A DNA stretch of 64,000 nt. Source: Halegenticoccus tardaugens (GTDB lineage Archaea; Halobacteriota; Halobacteria; Halobacteriales; Haloferacaceae). The notes below the pieces were generated by a model. It had not been told where the DNA came from and searched no databases. It saw only the letters and a program-made list of their open reading frames with translations. Of the stretch, positions 16,539 through 25,135 are shown piece after piece. A program made the translations under genes and the position numbers. How positions within the stretch are numbered: position 1 is the first letter of the stretch; every line of letters begins with the position of its first letter. Location: assembly GCF_004116405.1 (NCBI RefSeq), contig NZ_SDIC01000001.1, positions 682,001 to 746,000 on the forward strand, in the 5' to 3' direction.

Positions 16539-18134
16539 ATGGCATCAGATTTCGGTGCGCTGTCACTCGTCCCGCCGCTTTTAGCGATCGTTCTGGCGGT
16601 CGTCACGCGGCGAGCGATCCTCTCGCTTTTCGTCGGCGTGTGGATCGGGGCGGTGATCGCGGTACAGGGGCTTGGCGTGGTACAGACGTTCGACTGGGTC
16701 ATCGGATCGATGACCGACTCGTTCAACGCGGAGGTGATGCTCTTCATCTTCTTGCTCGGGGCGGGGATCGCCCTGATCTGGCGGATGGGCGGCTCGCTCG
16801 CGGTGGCGAACTGGGCCACGAAACGGCTCGACTCGCGCCGCAAAGTCGGGTTGGCCGCGTGGCTGCTCGGGATGGTCTGGTTCTTCGACGACTACGCCAA
16901 CACGGCCATCGTCGGGAGTTCGATGAAGAGCATCGCCGACGAGATGCGCATGTCGCGCGAGAAGCTCGCGTACATCCTCGACTCGACGGCCGCGCCCGTC
17001 GCCACGTTCGGCATTTCGAGCTGGGTGGCGTACCAGATCAGCATGATAAACACCGGCTACAGGGCGGCGGGGATCGCGGACACCGCGCCCTCGGCGTTCG
17101 TCACCTTCCTCCGGAGCATCCCGTACAACGTCTACTGTCTCCTCGCGGTGCTCATGGTCGGGATCGTCGTGGTCACACGCCGCGACTTCGGCGAGATGCT
17201 CGATGCCGAAACCAGGGCCCGGGAGACGGGGAAACTCTACCGCGACGGCGCAAAACCGCTCCAGAGCATAAAGGAGGAACTCGGTGCCGTCGAAACCGAA
17301 GAGCCGATGCTCCGGCTCTTCATCCTCCCGGTCGCCGCGCTCGTGGCCGTCGTCGTCGTCGGAGCGGTCTGGACCGGGTACGCGCCGAACCGGGACGCGC
17401 TCGCGATGGCGGAAAACGCGGACTTCATCGGCGCGCTCGTCTGGGGGTCGTTCGCGATGGTCGCGACGGCGATCGCCCTCTCGCGCGCGTACGACATCAT
17501 GGGACTCGACGAGGCGATGGACACCGTCATCGACGGGTTCGGAATCATGCTGAACGCCATCAGCATCCTCGTGCTCGCGTGGTCGATCGGGACCGTCGCC
17601 GAGGAACTCGGCACCGGGCAGTTCGTCACCGGGATCGCACAGGGGGTCGTCACGCCCACGCTGCTGCCGATCGTCATCCTCTTCGCGGCCGCGGTGATCT
17701 CCTTTTCCATCGGCACCTCGTGGGGCACGATGGCGCTCGTGACGCCGGTCGCGATCCCGATGGCGTGGGAGATCTCCGGCGGTTCGAACGAGATGCTCGC
17801 CGTGGCCACCGGGGCCGTGTTCAGCGGCGCGATCTTCGGGGACCACTGCTCGCCCATCTCGGACACCACCATCCTCTCGTCGACCTTCGCCGGCTCCGAC
17901 CACGTCGACCACGTTCGAACGCAGATCTACTACGCGCTCACCGTCGTCTCGGTCGCGACGCTCGTGTACCTCCTCTACGGCCTCACGGGCCTGTCTCAGT
18001 TCGTTCTGCTCCCCGCCGGCGTGGTCGTCCTCGTGGCGCTCGTGTACGGGCTCTCGGAGTGGGACGCGCGGCGGAAGAACCTCTCCGCGACGCCGTCCGC
18101 GGACGCCGCCGGCGAGACGACGAGTGACGACTGA
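16539..18134 (+). CDS. NhaC-family Na+/H+ antiporter
   Basis: 531 residues with at least eleven hydrophobic segments. NhaC marks: WIGAVIAVQGL in the first third, MVWFFDDYANTAIVGSSMKS near residues 108-127, and SIGTSWGTMALVTPVAIPM and GAVFSGAIFGDHCSPISDTT in the last third, the conserved ion-path motifs. The family covers Na+/H+ and malate/lactate antiporters. In a halophile it would help sodium and pH homeostasis. It stands alone, 104 bp after the sugar dehydrogenase, with its own likely promoter in the AT-rich AAAGAGTTAACTAGG stretch (about 16503-16518). Confidence 0.88.
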   Translation: MASDFGALSLVPPLLAIVLAVVTRRAILSLFVGVWIGAVIAVQGLGVVQTFDWVIGSMTDSFNAEVMLFIFLLGAGIALIWRMGGSLAVANWATKRLDSRRKVGLAAWLLGMVWFFDDYANTAIVGSSMKSIADEMRMSREKLAYILDSTAAPVATFGISSWVAYQISMINTGYRAAGIADTAPSAFVTFLRSIPYNVYCLLAVLMVGIVVVTRRDFGEMLDAETRARETGKLYRDGAKPLQSIKEELGAVETEEPMLRLFILPVAALVAVVVVGAVWTGYAPNRDALAMAENADFIGALVWGSFAMVATAIALSRAYDIMGLDEAMDTVIDGFGIMLNAISILVLAWSIGTVAEELGTGQFVTGIAQGVVTPTLLPIVILFAAAVISFSIGTSWGTMALVTPVAIPMAWEISGGSNEMLAVATGAVFSGAIFGDHCSPISDTTILSSTFAGSDHVDHVRTQIYYALTVVSVATLVYLLYGLTGLSQFVLLPAGVVVLVALVYGLSEWDARRKNLSATPSADAAGETTSDD

Positions 18135-18270
18135 TCGGGTTCTCACGGCGCGAGAACCGGGGACGGAATCTTTTATTAGAGCGTCGAACGCTGAACCGTA
18201 GTCGGGAGACGCGACGAACGGAACGATCGCCAATCGACGCCGTGGATCGGGCGACACCGAGGATCGAAGG

Positions 18271-18504
18271 ATGCTAGACGACCACACAGAGTACGGACGG
18301 AGCGGCGAGAGCGACGAGTGGGCGGCCGTCGGCGCTGCCGTGCCGGACGACGCCGAAATACGCTTGACGGCGAAGATCGTCGAGCTGGACGACGAATCCG
18401 TGGAGTGTACGATCTATCCCCCGGACGCGACCGGGATGGATCTCATGACCACGTGGATCACCGCCGGCGAGGGATCGTTCGTTGATCTCGACTCGGTTCG
18501 CTGA
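18271..18504 (+). CDS. Small haloarchaeal protein (77 aa), DUF7511-like
   Basis: 77 residues. The second half, VECTIYPPDATGMDLMTTW followed by ITAGEGSFVDLDSVR, matches a motif I associate with the haloarchaeal DUF7511 family; function unknown. The first 35 residues are acidic and variable. No membrane segment. It stands between the antiporter and the glutaredoxin gene with gaps of 136 and 102 bp; a TATA-like CTTTTATTAG at about 18171-18180 lies some 90 nt upstream, leaving a long leader. Confidence 0.6.
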   Translation: MLDDHTEYGRSGESDEWAAVGAAVPDDAEIRLTAKIVELDDESVECTIYPPDATGMDLMTTWITAGEGSFVDLDSVR

Positions 18505-18606
18505 CCCTGCGGAGGAGGAACCCAGCGCTTTTTCTTCGCGTTCGCGGGGATCGACGACGTTCGTACGGGGCGAACATACTTGCCGCGCCCGCGCCTACGA
18601 GGGCGC

Positions 18607-18849
18607 ATGTCCGTTGTCCTGTACGCGCTCGACGGCTGTCCGTACTGCGAGAGGGTACACGACGCGCTCCGGGAAAGTCGGGTCGACTACGAGACCGAGT
18701 GGGTCGAGGCGCTCCACTCGGACCGAGACGAAGTGAGGCGGGTGAGCGGACAGCGCGGCGTCCCGGTGCTCGTCGACGAGGAGCGCGGCGTGACCATGGC
18801 CGAGAGTGCCAACATCCTCGACTACGTCGAGACGACGCTGGCGCGATGA
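18607..18849 (+). CDS. Glutaredoxin-like protein (80 aa)
   Basis: 80 residues. Thioredoxin fold with the active-site CPYC (Cys11 and Cys14 in YALDGCPYCERVHDAL), the cis-Pro loop RGVPVLVDE and the C-terminal helix ESANILDYVE. Haloarchaea use gamma-glutamylcysteine rather than glutathione, so such proteins likely act as general dithiol reductants or with that thiol. The ATG at 18607 is chosen over an in-frame ATG nine codons upstream because the beta-strand begins here. The stop overlaps the start of the next gene (ATGA), suggesting coupled translation. Confidence 0.85.
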   Translation: MSVVLYALDGCPYCERVHDALRESRVDYETEWVEALHSDRDEVRRVSGQRGVPVLVDEERGVTMAESANILDYVETTLAR

Positions 18850-19379
18850 CGATCTACACCGGCCGCGGCGACGAGGGCGAGACCGACCTCCGAGACATGA
18901 CGCGGGTGTCGAAGACGAGCGCCCGGATCGAAGCGTACGGCACCGTCGACGAGGCCAACGCCCTCGTCGGAACGGTCGTGCCGACGGGGTACGACGACGT
19001 CGACGGATTCCTCTTCGAGATCCAGAACCACCTCCACGTCGTGCAGGCGGACTTCGCGAACCCGACGCCGGACGAGGACGACCCGCGGGTGCGGAAAGAG
19101 CACGCGGAGCGACTGGAGGAGTGGATGGACGAGGCCGACGAGGAACTCGATCCGTTGCGGTCTTTCATCCTGCCCGGGGGGAGCGACGCGGGCGCGAAGC
19201 TCCACCACGCGCGGGCAGTCTCGCGGCGCGCGGAGCGGCGCGCGGTCGCGCTCGCCGGCGAGGAACCGGTGAACGAGCACGCGATCACGTACCTCAACCG
19301 ACTCTCGGACGCGCTGTTCGTCGCCGCCAGACTCGTGAACAAGCGAGACGGCGTCCGCGAGGAGTCGCCGACGTACTGA
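18846..19379 (+). CDS. Cob(I)alamin adenosyltransferase, PduO type
   Basis: 177 residues. Makes adenosylcobalamin from cob(I)alamin and ATP. The N-terminal ATP-binding motif TIYTGRGDEGETDL (2-15), the SARIEAYGTVDEANALVG block (25-42), the middle ILPGGSDAGAKLHHARAVSR and NEHAITYLNRLSDALFVAAR are all diagnostic of the PduO-type trimeric enzyme. Its substrate corrinoid serves methylmalonyl-CoA mutase and class II ribonucleotide reductase in haloarchaea. Overlaps the glutaredoxin gene by 4 nt, so a thiol reductant may be co-produced, although no functional link is established. Confidence 0.93.
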   Translation: MTIYTGRGDEGETDLRDMTRVSKTSARIEAYGTVDEANALVGTVVPTGYDDVDGFLFEIQNHLHVVQADFANPTPDEDDPRVRKEHAERLEEWMDEADEELDPLRSFILPGGSDAGAKLHHARAVSRRAERRAVALAGEEPVNEHAITYLNRLSDALFVAARLVNKRDGVREESPTY

Positions 19380-19521
19380 ACGCCGGCGCTCGGCGTCGAT
19401 CGCAGTGAGAAGGTTAGGTTCGGGCAGTCGGACCACCGTGATGCCCACGGTCCTCGTGCCTCGGGACAGACCGATGCGCGCTCTCGCGACGGGTCCGCGA
19501 CCCGCCTCGGCGCACCGTGCT

Positions 19522-19535
19522 TTAGGCTTGCCTAA
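19522..19535. promoter_or_regulatory. DtxR-type iron box 1
   Basis: TTAGGC-TT-GCCTAA is a 6+6 bp palindrome that matches the core of DtxR/IdeR (SirR, Idr in haloarchaea) operator sequences. It lies 100-113 nt upstream of the next start codon, in an AT-richer patch. Motif is seen, regulator assignment inferred from the known family consensus. Confidence 0.6.
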
Positions 19536-19556
19536 CAATCACAAAAGCGTTCCGGT

Positions 19557-19570
19557 TTCGGCTGGCCTAA
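19557..19570. promoter_or_regulatory. DtxR-type iron box 2 (one mismatch)
   Basis: TTCGGC-TG-GCCTAA repeats the pattern of box 1 with a single mismatch in the left arm, 35 bp downstream centre to centre. Two boxes on nearly the same helix face suggest cooperative binding upstream of the 19635 gene, whose TATA-like CATTTTATTT is at about 19604-19613. Confidence 0.55.
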
Positions 19571-19634
19571 AAATCGTGGAGGAGATAACACGTCTCCCAC
19601 AACCATTTTATTTGTTGTCGGCGTAAGGGCAGAT

Positions 19635-19907
19635 ATGAACGCGCACTTCAAAGACGCGTGGTACTACCTGAAGCGAGCGGGACAGCACCTGAAAGCCGGC
19701 GTCGAGAAGGAACTTCGGCCCGTCGAAGCGCGGGTCCGCAGGCGCGTCGGACGGGAGCGAGAGCCGGAGCCCGGCCGTTTCGACAAGGCCCGGTCGGAGC
19801 TGAAAGAGGCCGAGAAGCGAGCGGAGGAGGAAGCGAAAGAGGCCTTCGAGACCGCGAAAGAACGGGTTCGAAAGTACCGCGGCGGCCGCAAGAAGAAGGC
19901 GGCGTAG
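19635..19907 (+). CDS. Small charged helical protein (90 aa), DUF7553-like
   Basis: 90 residues, starting MNAHFKDAWYYLKRAGQHLK. Nearly all helix, very rich in Lys/Arg and Glu (KEAEKRAEEEAKEAFETAK), with a basic tail ending KKKAA. The N-terminal HFKDAWYYLKRAGEH-like block resembles a haloarchaeal family I believe is DUF7553; function unknown. The extended charged helix could bind nucleic acid or pair as a coiled coil. Two DtxR-type boxes upstream suggest iron-dependent expression. It ends 49 bp before the tRNA gene. Confidence 0.65.
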   Translation: MNAHFKDAWYYLKRAGQHLKAGVEKELRPVEARVRRRVGREREPEPGRFDKARSELKEAEKRAEEEAKEAFETAKERVRKYRGGRKKKAA

Positions 19908-19956
19908 CCGCACAAAGCAACTCTTAAGTTTCGACCGCGGGTACCCACTTCGTAGC

Positions 19957-20031
19957 GGGTTGGTGATCTAGTCCGGTTATGATACCTCCTTCACACGGAG
20001 GAAGTCGGCAGTTCAAATCTGCCCCAACCCA
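19957..20031 (+). tRNA. tRNA-Val (anticodon CAC)
   Basis: Cloverleaf read by eye: acceptor GGGTTGG (19957-19963) pairs with CCAACCC (20024-20030), discriminator A at 20031; anticodon stem CCTCC/GGAGG (19985-19989/19997-20001) encloses loop TTCACAC with anticodon CAC at 19992-19994; T arm GGCAG-TTCAAAT-CTGCC. The gene lacks an encoded CCA and shows no intron. The upstream GCAACTCTTAAG stretch is the likely promoter. The 3' end is duplicated 125 bp downstream. Confidence 0.95.
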
Positions 20032-20135
20032 TTTTTCGAGCGACTACCCGCGAGGAGCGAATGCGACGAGCGCGTCGCTCGAAAATCGGTCCGGTAGATT
20101 TGGGCCCAGAAAACGAGCGAAGCGACGTTCTCGCG

Positions 20136-20156
20136 GTTCAAATCTGCCCCAACCCA
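20136..20156. repeat. Direct repeat of the tRNA-Val 3' end (21 bp), att-like
   Basis: These 21 bp are identical to 20011-20031, i.e. the T-loop, T-stem 3' strand, acceptor 3' strand and discriminator base of tRNA-Val. The two copies are offset by 125 bp. Duplicated tRNA 3' ends mark integration sites of archaeal mobile elements; here only about 104 bp lie between the copies, containing GAGCGA-type short repeats and no gene. Confidence 0.7.
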
Positions 20157-20261
20157 CTTGCACCGGCGCTACGTGACGAGCGGAGCGAGGGATCCGAACC
20201 GGCGTCGTGAGGGCCCTCGGTTCGGCGACGGGCCCTATACCGTGCGGACCCATGGAGGCCC

Positions 20262-21704
20262 ATGGAACGAGCCGAGGGTTACCGCGCCGGCTTCCGGACG
20301 CAGCGAGAGGAACTGTCCGACGCGCGACTCCCCGTCGAGGGATCGTTTCCGGACTGGCTTCGCGGGACGCTCTTCGTCAACGGCCCGGGGCAGTTCGAAG
20401 TCGGCGGCGAGTCGCTGATCCACTGGTTCGATCCGCTGGCGATGCTCCGGCGGTTTCGGTTCGACGACGACGGCGTGAGCTACGCGAACCGCTTCGTTCG
20501 AAGCCGGGACTTCGAGTACGCCCGCCGGAAGGGCGGCGTGCGGACGCCGTTTCCCGGGACGCCGCCGGACAGATCGGTGGTGACGCGGCTCCGACAGCTC
20601 CTCTCGGGGACGTTTCCGGACAATCCCGTCATCGGGGTACAACGGCTCGGCGGGCGGTTCCTCGCCGTCACGGAGTCCCCACACGGGTTGGCGTTCGACC
20701 CGGAGACCCTGGAGACGACGGGGAGGGTGGACCTGACCGCGGGTCTGGACAGCGATCTGACCCTGGCGCACGTCCACTACGATCACGACGCGGAGACGTT
20801 CTGGAACCTCGGCGTCTCCTACGGTCGCGAGACGACGTACACGCTGTTCGAGCGGCCGGCCGACGGCGGCGCGCCGACGGCGCTCTCTCGACTCCGGTTC
20901 GAGGGAGCGCCCTACGTCCACTCCTTCGCGCTCACCGAGCGGTACGCTGTGTTGACGATCAACGCCTTCGGGCTCGACGCGACCGCGCTTCTCCGCGGTG
21001 CCGTCACCGGCGGCACCTTCCTCGACGCGTTCGGACCGCTCGGGGTCCCCACCCGGTTCGTCGTGCTCGATCGGTCGACGGGTGCGCACGTCCGGACCCT
21101 CGAAGCGCCGCCCGCGTTCGTCTACCACCACGCCAACGCCTACGAGCGCGACGGCGTTCTCGTCGTCGATCTGGTCGCCTTCGAGGACGAACGGGCCGTG
21201 ACGGAGTTGACGCTCCGAAACCTCCGGAGCGACTCGCCGGCGCTGCCCCGGGGCGATCTGATTCGGTACCGCCTGCCGCTCGAAGGCGGGAGCGCCGAGC
21301 GCCGACGTCTCCACCGCGGTCCGGTCGAATTTCCGATGGTGGACTACCGCCGCCGCGGCGGCCGACCGCACCGGTACGTCTACCTCGCGGAGACGGCGGA
21401 CGGGTCGGCCCTCCCGACCGCCGTCACCAAAGTCGACGTCGAGTCGGGCCGCGTTCGGCGCTGGCGCGAACCCGGGACGTACCCCGGCGAGCCCGTGTTC
21501 GTCCCCGCCCCGCGGTCGGACGCCGAAGACGACGGCGTCCTCCTGTCGGTGCTGTTGTCGCCGCCCGCGGACCGGTCGGAACTGGTCTGTCTCGACGCGT
21601 CGACGCTGTCGGAGCTCGGGCGAGCGCCGCTCCCGCACCGGCTCCCGTACGCCTTCCACGGCCAGTTCTACGGCCCGCCCGCGCCCGGACGAACGATGCC
21701 CTGA
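20262..21704 (+). CDS. Carotenoid cleavage oxygenase (RPE65/CCO family)
   Basis: 480 residues. Seven-bladed propeller non-haem iron oxygenase. The four His ligands can be assigned to LTLAHVHYDHD, APYVHSFALTERY, FVYHHANAYERD and the C-terminal PYAFHGQFYG. The N-terminal GSFPDWLRGTLFVNGPGQF is the family opening. Members split carotenoids to apocarotenals such as retinal. A Brp/Blh dioxygenase near 55-56 kb already supplies retinal, so this enzyme may have a different substrate or cleavage site. The second of two nearby ATGs is used, since the first (20252) is out of frame. Confidence 0.88.
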   Translation: MERAEGYRAGFRTQREELSDARLPVEGSFPDWLRGTLFVNGPGQFEVGGESLIHWFDPLAMLRRFRFDDDGVSYANRFVRSRDFEYARRKGGVRTPFPGTPPDRSVVTRLRQLLSGTFPDNPVIGVQRLGGRFLAVTESPHGLAFDPETLETTGRVDLTAGLDSDLTLAHVHYDHDAETFWNLGVSYGRETTYTLFERPADGGAPTALSRLRFEGAPYVHSFALTERYAVLTINAFGLDATALLRGAVTGGTFLDAFGPLGVPTRFVVLDRSTGAHVRTLEAPPAFVYHHANAYERDGVLVVDLVAFEDERAVTELTLRNLRSDSPALPRGDLIRYRLPLEGGSAERRRLHRGPVEFPMVDYRRRGGRPHRYVYLAETADGSALPTAVTKVDVESGRVRRWREPGTYPGEPVFVPAPRSDAEDDGVLLSVLLSPPADRSELVCLDASTLSELGRAPLPHRLPYAFHGQFYGPPAPGRTMP

Positions 21705-21926
21705 TCGCGGGCGGGCTCCGAGCGGTTCGCCCCCCTTTCCGCGTGATCTCCGGGAGACCACCTCCCGCGGGTGCGCTCTCGGCGAACTGACGGGGGTCGT
21801 TTCCACGACCGACTCGCCCTACGAGCGACGCGCCGTCTCGACGCGACGACAGTCGCGCACGGTGCGACAGTCGCGTGCGGTGTCACAACATCACACACAA
21901 GCGCGTCGGGACCCTGTCGGTCAACT

Positions 21927-22223
21927 ATGAACGTGGAACTCCTCTTTCGTCTCGCCCTGGCAACGTTCGTCATCGTCGCGCCGACGGCGCTGTTTCTCGG
22001 CCTCTGGCACGGGCTGCACGCGCTCCGGGACGATCGACTGCTCGCGCAGGTGACGGCCGAAACCGGCCATCGGAAGGCCGACCTCGCGCCGACGCTCGGC
22101 GACCTGTTTCCGACCGCCCGGCGGGAGCGGACGGCGGTCGATCTCGTCGCCTGCGGCGCGTGCGGCGCGCCGAACCCCCCCGACGTTCGGTTCTGTCACG
22201 ACTGTCTCTCTCGACTCGACTAG
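21927..22223 (+). CDS. Small membrane-anchored zinc-ribbon protein (98 aa)
   Basis: 98 residues from MNVELLFRLALATF. One transmembrane helix near residues 5-28 is followed by an amphipathic region (ALRDDRLLAQVTAETGHRK) and a C-terminal zinc ribbon with CGAC and CHDC (VACGACGAPNPPDVRFCHDC). The pattern membrane anchor plus zinc ribbon is common among haloarchaeal proteins of unknown role. The frame is open upstream for 52 codons but without hydrophobic or conserved character, so the internal ATG is chosen. Confidence 0.6.
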   Translation: MNVELLFRLALATFVIVAPTALFLGLWHGLHALRDDRLLAQVTAETGHRKADLAPTLGDLFPTARRERTAVDLVACGACGAPNPPDVRFCHDCLSRLD

Positions 22224-22451
22224 CGCCGTGGGTTTTGTCCTACGATCAAAATAGTTGATAAAACACGGGATTTTAATCGATCATCGAACGATCCGCCGCC
22301 ACTGATCGTGATACGATCTCCCGTATCGAGGAGAACGGACGCGAGAGCCCGTGAGATTTGCTCACAGTGCGGTCGTAACTGTCGTGTACTTCCGTGATAT
22401 AAATGTCAATGTAGCACAAAACTCTTAAGCGAGTAAATTCTACGAGTAGAC

Positions 22452-22559
22452 ATGCACTGGAAACACAAGCGCAACCAGCGAGAGGCGGACCGCAAGAAGA
22501 AAGAAGCCGGTAGCGGCACCAAGTGGTCGTTCGTCGCCGCCGCCATGGTCGCGGCGTAG
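22452..22559 (+). CDS. Very small basic protein (35 aa)
   Basis: 35 codons, starting MHWKHKRNQREADRKKKEAG and ending in a hydrophobic WSFVAAAMVAA. The ATG is preceded by an AT-rich promoter-like stretch (CACAAAACTCTTAAGCGAG about 30-35 nt upstream), expected for a leaderless transcript and rare in non-coding spacers here. Basic N-terminus plus short hydrophobic tail would suit a membrane-edge peptide. No family recognised; a chance frame is possible. Confidence 0.45.
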   Translation: MHWKHKRNQREADRKKKEAGSGTKWSFVAAAMVAA

Positions 22560-22668
22560 ATCGGGCGACGGCCCCTCGGGACTCGATTTTACGCGCGAAA
22601 ACGCTGATCGCGGTTTTTTGTACGGAACGGACGAGGCAGCGTCAGCCCCGCCCTTCGACGTTTCGCGC

Positions 22669-23538
22669 CTACAGGTAATCCTCGATGTGGTCCGCGACTT
22701 CCTCGGGCGTGTCGCCGACCGGGACGCCGGCGTCGTTGAGCGCGTCGATCTTCGACTCGGCGGTGCCGGTGCCCGACCCGGAGACGATCGCGCCGGCGTG
22801 GCCCATGCGCTTGCCCGGCGGGGCGGTTCGCCCGGCGATGAATCCGGCGACCGGCGTGTCCATGTACTCGGCGATGTACGCGGCGGCCTCCTCCTCGTCC
22901 TCGCCGCCGATCTCGCCGCACATGACGACCGCCTCGGTCTCCTCGTCGGCCTCGAACAGTTCGAGCGCGTCGATGAACGACGTGCCGATGATGGGGTCGC
23001 CGCCGATGCCGATGGCGGTCGTCTGGCCGACGCCGCGGCCGGTCAGGTTGTCGACGACCTGGTAGGTGAGCGTCCCGGAGCGCGAGACGAGCCCGACGTT
23101 GCCGTCGGCGAAGATGTTACCCGGCAGGATGCCGAGTTTGGCCTCGCCGGGCGTGATGATCCCGGGACAGTTCGGTCCGATGAGGCGGGTGTCGACCTCC
23201 GAGAGCCGCTTTTTCACCTTCGCCATGTCCTGCGTCGGAACGCCCTCGGTGATTGCGACGACGAGATCGAGGTCGGTGTCGAGCGCCTCGAAGATCGCGT
23301 CGGCCGCGAACGCCGGCGGGACGAACACGACGGATGCGCTCGCGTCCTCCTCCTCGACCGCCTCGGACACGGTGTCGAAGACCGGGACGCCCTCGACCTC
23401 CCGGCCGCCCTTGCCGGGGACCGCGCCCGCGACGACGTTCGTTCCGTACGCCATCATCTGTCCGGTGTGGAACTTGCCCTCCCCACCGGTGATGCCCTGT
23501 ACGACCACCCGGGTGTCTTCGTCGACGAGAATGCTCAT
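22669..23538 (-). CDS. sucD: Succinyl-CoA ligase (ADP-forming) alpha subunit
   Basis: 289 residues. Alpha subunit of the TCA-cycle enzyme that makes ATP (or GTP) from succinyl-CoA. CoA-binding Rossmann domain with [15 protein letters not shown], the [14 protein letters not shown] block, and the phosphohistidine in [17 protein letters not shown]. Full family length. The start overlaps the end of sucC by 4 nt (23535-23538), giving the usual sucC-sucD order with translational coupling. Confidence 0.96.
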   Translation of the reverse strand: MSILVDEDTRVVVQGITGGEGKFHTGQMMAYGTNVVAGAVPGKGGREVEGVPVFDTVSEAVEEEDASASVVFVPPAFAADAIFEALDTDLDLVVAITEGVPTQDMAKVKKRLSEVDTRLIGPNCPGIITPGEAKLGILPGNIFADGNVGLVSRSGTLTYQVVDNLTGRGVGQTTAIGIGGDPIIGTSFIDALELFEADEETEAVVMCGEIGGEDEEEAAAYIAEYMDTPVAGFIAGRTAPPGKRMGHAGAIVSGSGTGTAESKIDALNDAGVPVGDTPEEVADHIEDYL

Positions 23539-24683
23539 TCGTTGGTCACCTCCGCCGCGTACTCGACCGCGCGCTGCACCGCGTCCTCCAGCGTCTCCTC
23601 CACCGTGACGAGTTCGTCGTTCAGGATCTCCCGGCCCTCCTCCGCGTTCGTGCCGGCGAGGCGGACGACGACCGGCTTCGGGATCTCGTCGAAGGCTTCG
23701 AGCGCCTCGTTGATCCCCTTCGCCACCTCGTCGCCGCGGGTGATCCCGCCGAAGATGTTGAACACGACCGCGTCGACGTTCGAATCGGAGAAGACCATGT
23801 CGAGCGCGTTCGTCACGCGCTCGGCCTTCGCGCCGCCGCCGATGTCGAGGAAGTTCGCGGGCGCGCCGCCGTAGTAGTCCACGAGGTCGAGCGTCGTCAT
23901 GACGAGCCCCGCGCCGTTGCCGATGATCCCGACGTTGCCGTCGAGTCGGACGTAGTCGAAGCCGTACTCGCCGGCCTTCCGCTCCAGTTCGTCCTCGTAG
24001 GTCTCGTCTTCGAGTTCCGCGAGCTCCGGCTGGCGGAACAGCGCGTCGTCGTCGACGTTCATCACCGCGTCGGCGGCGACGACCTCGTCGTCGGACGTGA
24101 TCATGACCGGGTTGATCTCGATGTCGCTGGCGTCGCGCGCCTCGTAGAGGTCGTACAGCGTCGTGAGGATCGAGGCAACGTCGAGGGCGACGTTTCGGGG
24201 GATACCCGCCTCGTAGCAGACCTTCCGCGCCTGGTAGGGGTGCAGGCCGAACGCCGGGTCGACGTGCTCTCGCGCGATGGCGTCGGGGGTCTCCTCCGCG
24301 ACCGCCTCGATGTCCACGCCGCCCTCCGTCGAGACCATCGCGACCGGCTCGCCCTCGCCGCGGTCCATCGTGACGCCGACGTAGAGTTCGTCCGTGAAGT
24401 CGACGCCGGCCTCGACGAGCACCTGCTCGACCGTGTACCCCTTCAGATCCATGCCGAGGATGTCGTCGGCGTACTGGCGGGCCTCCGCCGCGTCCGAGGC
24501 GATCTTGATGCCGCCGGCCTTCCCGCGGCCGCCGACGTGGACCTGGGCCTTGATCGCGGCCGGATACCCGATCTCCTCGGCCGCGTTCACCGCCTCGTCG
24601 ACGCTCGTCGCGAGCCGGGAGTCGGGTACGGGAATCCCGGCGTCGGCGAAGATCTCCTTCGCCTGGTACTCGTGGAGTTTCAT
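23535..24683 (-). CDS. sucC: Succinyl-CoA ligase (ADP-forming) beta subunit
   Basis: 382 residues, starting [20 protein letters not shown], the canonical opening of the ATP-grasp beta subunit. Further marks: [17 protein letters not shown] nucleotide-binding loop, [13 protein letters not shown] (metal ligands), [19 protein letters not shown] and [18 protein letters not shown]. It pairs with sucD downstream. The promoter should lie in the 110 bp before the small membrane protein gene end; a TTAAATCCCG stretch at about 24712-24721 (plus-strand reading) is AT-rich there. Confidence 0.96.
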   Translation of the reverse strand: MKLHEYQAKEIFADAGIPVPDSRLATSVDEAVNAAEEIGYPAAIKAQVHVGGRGKAGGIKIASDAAEARQYADDILGMDLKGYTVEQVLVEAGVDFTDELYVGVTMDRGEGEPVAMVSTEGGVDIEAVAEETPDAIAREHVDPAFGLHPYQARKVCYEAGIPRNVALDVASILTTLYDLYEARDASDIEINPVMITSDDEVVAADAVMNVDDDALFRQPELAELEDETYEDELERKAGEYGFDYVRLDGNVGIIGNGAGLVMTTLDLVDYYGGAPANFLDIGGGAKAERVTNALDMVFSDSNVDAVVFNIFGGITRGDEVAKGINEALEAFDEIPKPVVVRLAGTNAEEGREILNDELVTVEETLEDAVQRAVEYAAEVTNE

Positions 24684-24793
24684 GCGTTCGTGAAAGCGTC
24701 GGACGGGCGCTTAAATCCCGTTCATCCGGGACACGGAGTGGCACATTTGCCGCTTCTCGAAAATCGGAACTCGGGTCGTAGTGAACGCGCGCT

Positions 24794-25084
24794 TCAGGGT
24801 TCGGCCAGCGCGTCCCGGGCGATCCCGACGCCGCCGACGAGGACGCCGGCGACGACGAGGAGGAGACCGACACCGACGCCGGGGCTCGTCATCATGACGT
24901 TGCAGCCGTCGCTGTAGACGACGCCGAAGTACTGGAAATCGAACCCGACGAGCGAGTACTTCGGGTCTCGATTGGGAGGACACGCTGCGGCCGTGCTCGT
25001 GTAAACGAGTCCCGTGACGGCGGTGATGCTTCCGACGAAGAGGCCGACGCCGAACAGCGCCATTCCGATCCGCTTTGCGCCCAT
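24794..25084 (-). CDS. Small haloarchaeal membrane protein (96 aa)
   Basis: 96 residues. Hydrophobic segments at about residues 6-30 ([20 protein letters not shown]) and 66-88 ([20 protein letters not shown]) flank an extracellular-looking loop with two Cys ([13 protein letters not shown] and SDGCNVMM) that could form a disulfide. I do not recognise a named family, but the layout is typical of small conserved haloarchaeal envelope proteins. It lies between sucC and a zinc-ribbon gene on the same strand; gaps of 110 and 51 bp leave co-transcription open. Confidence 0.6.
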   Translation of the reverse strand: MGAKRIGMALFGVGLFVGSITAVTGLVYTSTAAACPPNRDPKYSLVGFDFQYFGVVYSDGCNVMMTSPGVGVGLLLVVAGVLVGGVGIARDALAEP

Positions 25085-25135
25085 GTCGTCGGACTCGTCG
25101 GGCGGGAAGAAAGACGTTCGGGATCCGACGCGGGG

